A stretch of 38,087 bases of DNA from the NCBI GenBank assembly GCA_964631265.1, contig CAZVWW010000008.1:1-38087 (forward strand), read 5' to 3'. The position numbers were made by a program, and so were the translations under genes. Source of the DNA: CAZVWW01 sp964631265. Lineage in GTDB: Bacteria > Thermotogota > Thermotogae > MWEM01. The notes under the pieces were generated by a model. It searched no databases and had not been told where the DNA came from. It saw nothing but the letters and a program-made list of their open reading frames with translations. Positions 25,475 through 33,786 of the stretch are shown here, piece by piece. Numbering within the stretch: the first letter of the stretch is position 1; every line of letters begins with the position of its first letter.

Positions 25475-26755
25475 CTATCCGAAAATTCGCTTTGCCCCTC
25501 CCATATAGCTCTGCAAAGCATCGGGTACATTGACAGTCCCGTCAGAATTCTGATAGTTTTCCAGTATTGCCACTAATGTTCTTCCGACCGCCAGACCGGA
25601 CCCGTTTAATGTGTGCATAAAGTCCAACTTATTGTCTTTATTCCTAAAGCGCATATTCGCTCTCCTGGCTTGAAAATCGGTATCGTTTGAACACGATGAG
25701 ATTTCTTTGTAATCGTTATAGGAGGGTAACCAGACCTCCAGATCGTATGTCAAGGCTGAACCGAATCCCATATCCCCGCTGCACAGTTGTATGACTCTGT
25801 AGGGAAGTTCCAGCGCCTTCAATATCTTCTCGGCATCTGCAGTCAATTCCTCCAATGCCTGGCAGGAGTCTTCGGGCTTTGTGTATTGTACCAGCTCAAC
25901 TTTCTCAAACTGATGCACTCTGATCATACCTCTAACATCCTTGCCGTAACTCCCGGCCTCCCGTCTGAAACAGGCGGAATAAGCGCAGTATTTCCTGGGC
26001 AGCTCATTCTCATTCAGGATCTCATCTTTGTGCATACCGGCGAGAAAGACTTCCGCAGTCGGAATCAGGAACATGTCATCCATGGTGGTCTTGTAGGCCT
26101 CATCCTCAAACTTTGGGAGTTGTCCGGTGGCATACATCGTTTCTCTCTTGACAAGATAGGGAAGGTTGATTTCCGTATAGCCGTTTTTTTCAACCTGAAA
26201 ATCCAGCATGAAGTTGATCAATGCCCTTTCAAGTTTCGCTATCTGTCTTGTCAAAATGACAAACCGTGACCCGCTTAACTTGGCGGCCCTTTCAAAATCC
26301 ATCATTCCAAGCTCCGGTCCCAGTTCCCAGTGAGGTTTCGGTTCAAATGAGAACGATGGCTTTTCACCCCATTTTTTCAATTCAACATTATCGGTTTCAT
26401 TCTTTCCTACGGGGGTTTTTTCCGAAGGTATATTTGGAAGATTTGAAAGTAATCCATTGAGCTCTTCTTCCAGTTCTTTTAACGTTTCATCCAGTTCTTT
26501 TATCTGTCTTCCAACTTCCTTGCTTTCCCGGATATTATTGTTCGCTTCTTCTTCCTTGCCGGCAGCCTTTAATTTTGCAACACTCTTTGATAATCTATTC
26601 CTTTCAGCCTTTAACTCGTCGGTCTTTTTGATCAATTCACGTCTTTTGCTGTCAGCCTTAATAATTTTCTCTATCTGTTCAGGGTCCTCATTCCTGTTTC
26701 TCATGGCTTCTTTTACTTCATCAACGTTGTTTCTCAGCTTTTTAATATCAAGCAA
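25475..26755 (-). CDS. serS: Seryl-tRNA synthetase
   Basis: A 426-residue class II synthetase. The N-terminal long antiparallel coiled coil that binds the tRNA variable arm spans about residues 25-105. Motif 2 reads FRREAGSYGKDVRGMIRVHQFEKVE, the serine-binding TAE triad is in LIPTAEVFLAG (usually TAEVPLTN), and motif 3 has GSGLAVGRTLVAILENYQ. A TTG start follows GAGGTGAAAGAG. The regulatory gene at 26767 lies 11 bases upstream, so serS appears to be cotranscribed with the HypD-linked regulators, an unusual place for a synthetase. Confidence 0.96.
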   Translation of the reverse strand: MLDIKKLRNNVDEVKEAMRNRNEDPEQIEKIIKADSKRRELIKKTDELKAERNRLSKSVAKLKAAGKEEEANNNIRESKEVGRQIKELDETLKELEEELNGLLSNLPNIPSEKTPVGKNETDNVELKKWGEKPSFSFEPKPHWELGPELGMMDFERAAKLSGSRFVILTRQIAKLERALINFMLDFQVEKNGYTEINLPYLVKRETMYATGQLPKFEDEAYKTTMDDMFLIPTAEVFLAGMHKDEILNENELPRKYCAYSACFRREAGSYGKDVRGMIRVHQFEKVELVQYTKPEDSCQALEELTADAEKILKALELPYRVIQLCSGDMGFGSALTYDLEVWLPSYNDYKEISSCSNDTDFQARRANMRFRNKDNKLDFMHTLNGSGLAVGRTLVAILENYQNSDGTVNVPDALQSYMGGAKRIFG

Positions 26756-26766
26756 ACTCTTTCACC

Positions 26767-27951
26767 TCATTTTTTTGAATTCCACTTACCATAAGTGATT
26801 ACACTTGTCATATTCGGTTTTATCTCGTGCCAACTGTAACGGATGCCGTCATCAATCTGATTATTCTCAAAATACGGGTTGACGCGATAGATCAACTTTG
26901 TAATGGACAGTTTGTCGGTTTCTGTGAAAAGAACAAAGAGTCTGTCGCACACGTACGAAACGCGGTCACTCTTTCTTATTGTATTAAAGAGTTTTTTCGT
27001 TGGGCCTTCCCATGGAAAATCCATACCTTTTCTGCTCGGAAATTCAATACTGAGCAATAGTGAATCCGGTGATCGTTTATGCAGCTCATATTGGACAAGT
27101 TCTTTGAATTGTTTCATATCAACGTAGTTCTCGCTGCTGATGATGATCTCGGGCAATTCATCGATCTCCTGGCTGCTTCTGATTTCCTTCATCAGTTTTT
27201 CTATCTTCGGCGGAACTCTTAATTTGTATTTTTCTTTCAGTGTCTTTCTGTATTTTTTAAACAAATTTAAGGCTTCAAGAATATCATCATTGCGTTTTAA
27301 ATAGGTCATTCTTTCGGCGATGATATTCTTATTAACCGGGTCGATGGAAAAAGCTCTTTTAAACAGACCTTCTATCTTCTCTTTGGAGGAACTGTAGTTC
27401 ATTTTGATCAGCTCGTGGATGGAATTGATGGCGATGTTCTTCATAGCAGCTCTCCTGGAATCCATCCAAAAGGCCTTTTCATCTGCCAGAAAATCCCCCT
27501 TGTACAACTCGATGATCTTTTCAAGCAGTTTTTCTCTGGCATTCTGATCATTCGCATCCATATCATTGACCTGCTCATAGTAATCTGTAAAATCTATGAG
27601 ATCAAGACTGACCCCGGCAGGCAGATTGACCCAGCAGAGTTTGTTATTGGCCCTTATCAGATGCTTGCCAAAGCCTTCCGCGTTGAACAGTTCATCCAGA
27701 CCTCTTCGAAGATAATAAAGATTTGACGAAAGATTCTGTTTGGCTTTACCTTCCTCCATCCCGGACCAGAAGACCTCACAAATCCTGCTTTTTGAGACCT
27801 TCTGATCGTAGTAGGTAATGATATATTTAAAGATCTCCAGGGCCTTCCTGGATCCGTGAAAATCCTTTGTCAAATCCTCATCATTCTTAAAAAAGCTCAA
27901 ACCACCAAACGTACGGATTGTTATGGAATTCTCTTGTTTTACATCAACCAT
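26767..27951 (-). CDS. BTAD/SARP-family regulator with C-terminal degenerate GGDEF-like domain
   Basis: A 394-residue protein. Residues 8-105 look like an OmpR-type winged helix (TIRTFGGLSFF, SRKALEIFKYIITY, SRICEVFW, NLSSNLYYLRRGLDE). Residues 110-245 form the helical BTAD repeat region (LYKGDFLADEKAFWMDSRR, AFSIDPVNKNIIAERMTYL, ALNLFKKYRKTLKEKY). The last 120 residues (LLLSIEFPS, TIRKSDRVSYVCDRLFVLFTETD) resemble a nucleotide-cyclase-like fold in which the IRxxD...F.VLL pattern is kept but no GGDEF signature exists. It is probably a DNA-binding regulator with a ligand-sensing end. GGGAGGG lies 9 bases before the ATG. It follows the response regulator gene by 36 bases. Confidence 0.72.
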   Translation of the reverse strand: MVDVKQENSITIRTFGGLSFFKNDEDLTKDFHGSRKALEIFKYIITYYDQKVSKSRICEVFWSGMEEGKAKQNLSSNLYYLRRGLDELFNAEGFGKHLIRANNKLCWVNLPAGVSLDLIDFTDYYEQVNDMDANDQNAREKLLEKIIELYKGDFLADEKAFWMDSRRAAMKNIAINSIHELIKMNYSSSKEKIEGLFKRAFSIDPVNKNIIAERMTYLKRNDDILEALNLFKKYRKTLKEKYKLRVPPKIEKLMKEIRSSQEIDELPEIIISSENYVDMKQFKELVQYELHKRSPDSLLLSIEFPSRKGMDFPWEGPTKKLFNTIRKSDRVSYVCDRLFVLFTETDKLSITKLIYRVNPYFENNQIDDGIRYSWHEIKPNMTSVITYGKWNSKK

Positions 27952-27987
27952 CCTTTATTACCCTCCCATTTTAATGTATCACAATTA

Positions 27988-28743
27988 TCATTTCAAGAGC
28001 TTACGAAGCTTACCTGCCAACGCATTAACCTGTTTTTCTAAAATAGCTATCTTCTCTTCCAGTTGTTTCTCATCGTCGCCGTCGATTTTACAATCTTTTT
28101 TGTCCAGGACGGCCTCAATTTCTCTACAGGTCTCCATGATCTTGGAAGCCTGAAAATTGGAAACACTTCCTTTGAATTTATGGACAATCTGCCTGAGTTT
28201 CTGATAGGCCTGATCGCTCTTCATTTGCCTGATCAAATCGAGCTGTTCGGGAAAATAATCCAAAAATTCCCCGATTATCTCACTAACGTCCTCCTCGTTA
28301 TTCAACAATTCATACAACTTATCAAGGCGCAGTTCATCTTCGTTTCTTTTCGGCTGAACAGGATTCTTTGACAGATAATCTATCTTGTCTTTCAACTGTT
28401 CTTCATCAATTGGTTTAGTGATATAGTCATCCATGCCGGATTCGAGGCATTTTTCCTTGTCCCCTTTCATCGCATGCGCTGTAACCGCAATGATGGGAAG
28501 CCGTTCCATTTCACCTTTTTCTTCCCGGCCGCGTATTATCTTTGTGGCCTCAAGCCCGTCCATGACAGGCATCTGAACATCCATGAGGACCATGTCAAAG
28601 TCATTTTTCTCTATCTTCTCCACGGCCTTTCTGCCGTTGTCAACAACTTCAACATGATGGCCCATTTTGGTTATCAGTATTTTAATCAGCCTTCTGCTGA
28701 TAAGATCATCCTCTGCAAGTAGTACATTGAGTCTTTTACTCAT
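27988..28743 (-). CDS. Response regulator receiver with C-terminal Hpt domain
   Basis: A 251-residue signalling protein. The receiver domain (5-125) has the acidic pair E11-D12, phosphoacceptor D55 (VLMDVQMP), T88 and K110. The Hpt domain (about 140-245) has H188 in HKFKGSVSNF, matching HxxKG with a variant end. There is no DNA-binding output and no kinase, so this module would pass phosphate between proteins, as the detached tail of a hybrid kinase does. The ATG follows the HypD stop by 9 bases, with GGTGAT upstream. Its kinase partner must be encoded elsewhere. Confidence 0.88.
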   Translation of the reverse strand: MSKRLNVLLAEDDLISRRLIKILITKMGHHVEVVDNGRKAVEKIEKNDFDMVLMDVQMPVMDGLEATKIIRGREEKGEMERLPIIAVTAHAMKGDKEKCLESGMDDYITKPIDEEQLKDKIDYLSKNPVQPKRNEDELRLDKLYELLNNEEDVSEIIGEFLDYFPEQLDLIRQMKSDQAYQKLRQIVHKFKGSVSNFQASKIMETCREIEAVLDKKDCKIDGDDEKQLEEKIAILEKQVNALAGKLRKLLK

Positions 28744-28752
28744 GATTGATAA

Positions 28753-31113
28753 TCACCACGATTCCTGTAAAGTTCTGCTTATTATCTCATTTTGATGATC
28801 CCTGTCGAGATCAACAAAATAATCACTGTACCCTGCCACCCTCACCAGGAGATCCTTATAAGAAACAGGGTCCTTTTGCGCTTCTTTAAGAAGCTCTGAA
28901 TCCACTATATTGAACTGTACATGATGGCCATTATATCTGAAATAGGTCCTTATGAGTGAAACCAGCTTATCGATATCCGTTTCAGTTTTCAACAAGCCCG
29001 GCATCAACTTTTGATTTAACAGTGTTCCACCGGTCTTTGTCTGCGGTATCTTCATCAATGATTTCAAGACTGCCGTAGGACCGTTTCTATCCGCCCCGTG
29101 AGACGGAGATGTGCCGTCTGATTCGGGTTGATGGGCCAGCCGTCCGTCCGGTGTTGCCCCGAGCATCTTGCCGAAGTAAACATGGCAGGTGGTCGAGAGC
29201 ATGTTAATCCGGTAGGTCTTTCCCTTTGTGCTGCTTCTGTTGTTGATGACATTGTAGAGAGAATCGAAAACACGCTTCATTATAACATCAGCTCTGTCAT
29301 CATCGTTGCCAAAAAACGGGGTCTTATTCCTGATATAGCTCCTCATTGGCTCAAAGCCATCGTAATTCACTTTGATGGCCGTTCTGATTTCCGGCATCCT
29401 GAATCGGGCCGTCTTGTAAACATACTCGTTTAATGCGGACAGACTATCCGTGATTGTTCCGATACCACAGCATTGAATATAGTTTGTGTTGTACCGGGGT
29501 CCTGAGTTGTAATAGTCCCTGCCTTTTTTGATACAATCCTTTATCACCGTTGACAGGAAGGGGGCCGCAATTTCAGTCGAGTAGATTCGCTCCAGGAGGT
29601 TGTTGACCATTATCTTTTCATCGACAACATATTTCAACTGCTTCTCGAATGCCGCATACAACTCATCAAATGTTCTGAATGCCTCCGGATTGCCGGTTTT
29701 AATCCCGATTTGCTTTCCCGTCAGCGGATCAACGCCGTTGTTCATAACGATTTCCAGGATCTTTGGAACGTTGAGATAACCGGTCAGTATGTAGGCTTCC
29801 TTACCGAATGCCCCTGTTTCGATACATCCGCTGCATCCACCCTCTCTGGCATCTTCAAGCCGTTTCCCGGCATTTAACATCTCTTCTATTACCTCATCGG
29901 TGTTAAAAACAGATGGATAGCCGTATCCTTTTTTGATTACCTTGAGCGCGCGTTTAAGAAATTGATCAGGGGTTACCGAACTGATCTGAACATTGTTGCC
30001 GGGCTGGAGCAGATGGAGCTCCTCAATCGCCTCGAGAAAGAGATAAGATATTTCGCTGACACCGTCCGAACCGTCTCTCTTCACTCCCCCGAGATTGAGA
30101 TTGGTGAAATCATTATAAGTGCCGCTTTCCGCAGCGGTTATGCCAACTTTCGGCGGTGCCGGCTGATTGTTAAATTTGATTAGAAAACATTCCACAAGCT
30201 CTTTTGCCGAGTCCCAGTTCAGGGTGGCATTCTTCATTTCTTTTTGATAAAAAGGGGCCAGATGCTGGTCAATGTGGCCCGGATTCATCGCATCCCAGCC
30301 ATTGAGCTCCATTATCGTCCCGAGATGGACAAACCAGTACATCTGCAGTGCTTCCCAAAGATTCCTCGGGGCATTGGCAGGTACCCTTGCACAAACTTTT
30401 GCTATACGATGGAGTTCCCGGCTCCGGTCGGGATCTTCTTCCGTTTTCGCCATGTCCAGGGCTAGTTTTGCGTGTCTTTCAGCGAACCGGATAATCGCCT
30501 CAGCTGAGAGCTTCATCGCTTTCAGTTCCTCTTTTTTTAAATACGCGTCCGGGTCTGTCAGAAAGTCTAATGCCTTCAGCTGCTCTTCAATCGCATGTAT
30601 CACTTCGTTGAACCCTTTTGAATAGATCTGACCGTCGAGGGCGGTATGCCCCGGCGCCCGCTGTTCCATAAACTCAGTGAAAACACCGGCGTTATAAAGA
30701 GAGAGCCAGCTGTCAGGGAAATGAGAAAAGATCCGGCTTCTTAAACTCCTCTCATGCCAATAGGGGATCACAATCTCTTCATAGTCTTTAAAGACCTGTT
30801 TTGAGACACTGTACCGTGTCATTTCCCTTTTATTTAACGTCTTCAGATCATCCATTGAATGGCAGGTTAATTCAGGATAGGTTGGCACATTTTTGGGAAA
30901 GGGGCCTCTCTCCCCCACGATAAGCTCATCTTCTCCAATAAAGAGGGTTTGATTCTCACACAGATATTTGAAAAAGGCAGCTCTCATCACCGGCACTGAA
31001 TGTTTGCCAAGATTCGTTTTATAAAATTGCGTTTCCAATACCGCTCTTTCACTGCTGATAGAGGGCGAAGCTTCATAGCTTCTTTCTCTAAGTTTCTTCA
31101 CACGTTCCCTCAT
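28753..31113 (-). CDS. hypD: trans-4-hydroxy-L-proline dehydratase (HypD), glycyl radical enzyme
   Basis: A 786-residue glycyl radical enzyme. The radical Gly is G761 in RVAGYSDYF near the C-terminus, and the thiyl Cys is C430 in GGCSGCIETGAFGKEAY. From memory of Clostridioides difficile HypD, active-site positions F152, H160, S334, F340, C434, E436 and G765 correspond here to F148, H156, S330, F336, C430, E432 and G761, a constant offset of four. The C-I-E-T sequence separates it from pyruvate formate-lyase and glycerol or choline lyases. HypD removes water from trans-4-hydroxyproline to give pyrroline-5-carboxylate. AGGAGG lies upstream inside the activase gene. No pyrroline-5-carboxylate reductase is in the window. 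Confidence 0.88.
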   Translation of the reverse strand: MRERVKKLRERSYEASPSISSERAVLETQFYKTNLGKHSVPVMRAAFFKYLCENQTLFIGEDELIVGERGPFPKNVPTYPELTCHSMDDLKTLNKREMTRYSVSKQVFKDYEEIVIPYWHERSLRSRIFSHFPDSWLSLYNAGVFTEFMEQRAPGHTALDGQIYSKGFNEVIHAIEEQLKALDFLTDPDAYLKKEELKAMKLSAEAIIRFAERHAKLALDMAKTEEDPDRSRELHRIAKVCARVPANAPRNLWEALQMYWFVHLGTIMELNGWDAMNPGHIDQHLAPFYQKEMKNATLNWDSAKELVECFLIKFNNQPAPPKVGITAAESGTYNDFTNLNLGGVKRDGSDGVSEISYLFLEAIEELHLLQPGNNVQISSVTPDQFLKRALKVIKKGYGYPSVFNTDEVIEEMLNAGKRLEDAREGGCSGCIETGAFGKEAYILTGYLNVPKILEIVMNNGVDPLTGKQIGIKTGNPEAFRTFDELYAAFEKQLKYVVDEKIMVNNLLERIYSTEIAAPFLSTVIKDCIKKGRDYYNSGPRYNTNYIQCCGIGTITDSLSALNEYVYKTARFRMPEIRTAIKVNYDGFEPMRSYIRNKTPFFGNDDDRADVIMKRVFDSLYNVINNRSSTKGKTYRINMLSTTCHVYFGKMLGATPDGRLAHQPESDGTSPSHGADRNGPTAVLKSLMKIPQTKTGGTLLNQKLMPGLLKTETDIDKLVSLIRTYFRYNGHHVQFNIVDSELLKEAQKDPVSYKDLLVRVAGYSDYFVDLDRDHQNEIISRTLQESW

Positions 31114-31116
31114 CTT

Positions 31117-32049
31117 TCAGCCTCCTATTTCGCATTTTACACCCGTTGCGTTTAACCTGTCTTTTATCGTTTCAATTCTGTTCGCTTTTTGTTCATCAAT
31201 ATCGTCTAATGCATATTCTATCCCAATCCGCCGGTATTTCTCCTTTGCATAATCATGATATTTTAAGAGTCTCACTTCCGGAATCCGTGGCAACGATAAA
31301 AGAAATTCAATCAGTTCTTCAATATCACTCTCCGAATCATTGATACCCGGTATACAGGGATATCTCAGTTGAACCGGGGCCTTTTCTTCAACCAAGCGTC
31401 TTAGATTTGAAAGGATCCGTTTGTTACTCATCCCGGTATAAAAGATGTGTTTTCGCCTGTCGATACACTTTATATCATAAAGAAACAGGTCGATCATCCC
31501 CGCTGCCTTCATGATCTCTTTCTCAGTGGTATAACCTGAAGTGTCAAGTGCGAGATGAAACCCCCGCATTTTTATTGTTTGTATGAAGGCAAAGAGGAAT
31601 TCACTTTGATAAAACGGCTCACCACCCGAAATCGTCACGCCCCCTTTAGAATTCTCCAGAAAAGGAGCTTCCCGCTCAATTACCGGCATTAAATCCGAGA
31701 CTGTATACGCTTTTCCGACCAGCCTTATTGCATCGGATGGGCAATTATCAATACAATTATAACATCTCTTGCACCTGTTATGATTAATCCTTAAAGCTCC
31801 GGCGATAAAACTTACGGCATTCTCAGGGCATCCTTCAACACACCATTGACAACCGAGGCATTTGTCTCTGTCCCAGTGAATCTTTTCATCCGGAAAAAAG
31901 CACTCAGGATTATGACACCATTGACATCTGAGAAAACATCCGGAGAGGAAAAATGTCAATCGTATACCCGGACCATCATGGATTGAGTACTTCTTGATAT
32001 CAAACAAGATCCCTTTTTCTTTATCAACGCTCTTCAACGTTAGAATCAC
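31117..32049 (-). CDS. Glycyl radical enzyme activase (HypD activating enzyme)
   Basis: A 310-residue radical SAM activase that installs the glycyl radical on its partner. The SAM cluster motif is C38, C42 and C45 (GCFLRCQWC). Two inserted ferredoxin-type clusters follow: C64, C67, C70, C74 (CLGCQWCVEGC) and C93, C96, C99, C103 (CKRCYNCIDNC). This double-ferredoxin form is typical of activases for non-formate-lyase glycyl radical enzymes. GGVTISGGEP is the SAM-binding motif. The GTG start follows AAAGAAG. The 3-base gap to hypD makes the partnership clear. The gene heads the - strand unit, 24 bases or so after its presumed promoter. Confidence 0.92.
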   Translation of the reverse strand: MILTLKSVDKEKGILFDIKKYSIHDGPGIRLTFFLSGCFLRCQWCHNPECFFPDEKIHWDRDKCLGCQWCVEGCPENAVSFIAGALRINHNRCKRCYNCIDNCPSDAIRLVGKAYTVSDLMPVIEREAPFLENSKGGVTISGGEPFYQSEFLFAFIQTIKMRGFHLALDTSGYTTEKEIMKAAGMIDLFLYDIKCIDRRKHIFYTGMSNKRILSNLRRLVEEKAPVQLRYPCIPGINDSESDIEELIEFLLSLPRIPEVRLLKYHDYAKEKYRRIGIEYALDDIDEQKANRIETIKDRLNATGVKCEIGG

Positions 32050-32079
32050 GACGCTTCTTTAAGAATTTTACGCATTCCA

Positions 32080-32088
32080 ATTTTACCA
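32080..32088 (-). promoter_or_regulatory. Extended -10 promoter for the HypD operon
   Basis: On the - strand, TGGTAAAAT lies 30 bases before the activase start codon. It has the TGn extension but no clear -35 box. It would begin transcription near 32073. Confidence 0.45.
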
Positions 32089-32196
32089 TAATTTCTTCTC
32101 AATTCCCGGCAAAAGGAGTCTACGTTTTAAAAAAAGTGCAAAAATAAATCACACGATGTGTTACTTAATTGTGCTATCCCCATGAACAACTCAATA

Positions 32197-32205
32197 TGCT
32201 ATAAT
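32197..32205 (+). promoter_or_regulatory. Extended -10 promoter for the metallophosphoesterase gene
   Basis: TGCTATAAT, a perfect -10 box with TGn extension, 28 bases before the ATG at 32234; a GGGAGG ribosome-binding site lies between. No good -35 box is seen. The divergent intergenic stretch (32050-32196) is AT-rich and also holds a short CACACGATGTG near-palindrome near 32152. Confidence 0.6.
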
Positions 32206-32233
32206 GACATCACCAATATCGGGAGGCGATACG

Positions 32234-33769
32234 ATGAAAAAAAGCGTTTTTACCATTCTTCTTGTCTTATTCATATTATGCTCCATGAGTTTTTCAGAAG
32301 GGTTTTCCGGAGTTGTTTTCAACGATAACAATAAAAACGGTTTGATGGATCCGGAAGAAAGTGGGATCAGCGGAGTCAGTGTTTCAAACGGTGTAAATGT
32401 TGTGCAGACATCAGAAGACGGCTCTTACGAACTCCCCGTTCGAGATAAGGCTGTCTTTTTTATCACAAAACCAGCCGGATACGACCTTCCCCTTGACGGG
32501 AACAATCTTCCTCAGTTTTTTTACCGACACTATCCAAATGGCTCACCGGAACTGGATTATCAGGGGATTGAACCAACCGGTCCGCTACCCGAAACGGTTA
32601 ATTTCCCCCTCTACAAAACAGAGGTAAACAATATATTCGATGTCTATGTCATCGGAGACCCCCAAACCAAACTCAAGAGTGAGATCGGTTATCTCCGGGA
32701 CGATATCTTCACCGAACTCTTATCAGAAGATGCCCGTTTCGCAATTGTCCTGGGCGATATCATGGATGACCGTCTCGAACTCTATCCGGATTACGTTCAG
32801 TTATGCCGGACCATGGATTTCCCCATCTACCATGTCCCGGGAAACCATGATGTGAACTATAAGGCCCCCACTGATAAACACAGTCTGGACACCTATAAAC
32901 GTTATTTCGGCCCCGGTTATTATTCCTTTGACTACGGGGATGTCCATTTTATGGTTCTTGACACGGTTGAATACCAGGGTAACAGTTCGTATATCGGCAA
33001 CATTCCCGACAAGCAAATGGCGTGGATTGCCAACGATCTTGAATATGTCCCGAAGGACAAACTGATCGTTCTCGCCATGCACATTCCCCTCTATTCAAAA
33101 GTGGATAATCCCGGTTCAAAGAACCACGTCAGGAACATAGATGAACTGATTCAATTGCTGGGCGACAGAGAACGTATCCTGGCCCTGGCGGGACACACCC
33201 ATACGACTGAAAACACTTATCTGGATGAAAAACACGGCCGGGAGGGCAATCCAATCCTGATGAAGATATGCGGGGCCGCCTGCGGTAGCTGGTGGGGTGG
33301 AGACTTTGACGAGAGAGGGATACCCGGATCGACGCAGACCGACGGAACCCCGAACGGTTATTTCATCTTCTCTTTCGACGGCAGTCACTATACTGACCGA
33401 TTCAAGCCGGCCAATAAAGATGATGATTTTCAGATCAGGGTATCGGCTCCGAGAGGCACTGTGGACAAAAGTATGCTCAAATACGAGGATATCGTTGTCA
33501 ATTGCTTTAACTCGGATAATGATTCTGAAGTGCTGGTCAGTGTTGACGGCTCGGCGTATCAGAAAATGAAGATGAAAAACTTCTATGATCCGTATATCAA
33601 GACGGTGTATAATGACAGCCTCAGTTACGGAAGTCCTTCGCTGTGCTATCATCTATGGTTTCATCCCCTGCCCGAGGATCTCGAACCGGGGATTCACAGA
33701 ATCGATGTCAGGTTCACGGATAGGTATGAGAACGTATATGAACAGCATCGCCTCTTTCAGGTGGAATAG
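32234..33769 (+). CDS. Secreted calcineurin-like phosphoesterase with SdrD-type N-terminal domain
   Basis: A 511-residue exported protein. A Sec signal peptide (MKKSVFTILLVLF core) is followed by an SdrD B-like or carboxypeptidase-regulatory beta domain (GVVFNDNNKNGLMDPEESGISGVSV, then TSEDGSYELP). The metallophosphoesterase core has GDPQ, LGDIMDD, PGNHDVNY, AMHIPLYS and AGHTHTTEN, which supply all dimetal ligands. A C-terminal beta domain of about 130 residues ends the protein. This N-core-C layout is known for periplasmic or cell-surface phosphoesterases; the substrate is unknown. The start at 32234 has GGGAGG upstream. It lacks a lipobox at the signal end (LC, not GC/AC), so it is not an obvious lipoprotein. 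Confidence 0.85.
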   Translation: MKKSVFTILLVLFILCSMSFSEGFSGVVFNDNNKNGLMDPEESGISGVSVSNGVNVVQTSEDGSYELPVRDKAVFFITKPAGYDLPLDGNNLPQFFYRHYPNGSPELDYQGIEPTGPLPETVNFPLYKTEVNNIFDVYVIGDPQTKLKSEIGYLRDDIFTELLSEDARFAIVLGDIMDDRLELYPDYVQLCRTMDFPIYHVPGNHDVNYKAPTDKHSLDTYKRYFGPGYYSFDYGDVHFMVLDTVEYQGNSSYIGNIPDKQMAWIANDLEYVPKDKLIVLAMHIPLYSKVDNPGSKNHVRNIDELIQLLGDRERILALAGHTHTTENTYLDEKHGREGNPILMKICGAACGSWWGGDFDERGIPGSTQTDGTPNGYFIFSFDGSHYTDRFKPANKDDDFQIRVSAPRGTVDKSMLKYEDIVVNCFNSDNDSEVLVSVDGSAYQKMKMKNFYDPYIKTVYNDSLSYGSPSLCYHLWFHPLPEDLEPGIHRIDVRFTDRYENVYEQHRLFQVE

Positions 33770-33786
33770 GAGAAGAGGAAAAATCG

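Noticed and set aside
32152..32162. CACACGATGTG as a CRP/FNR-type operator in the divergent region
   Set aside because: The half-sites do not match TGTGA-N6-TCACA or TTGAT-N4-ATCAA spacing; too short to call.
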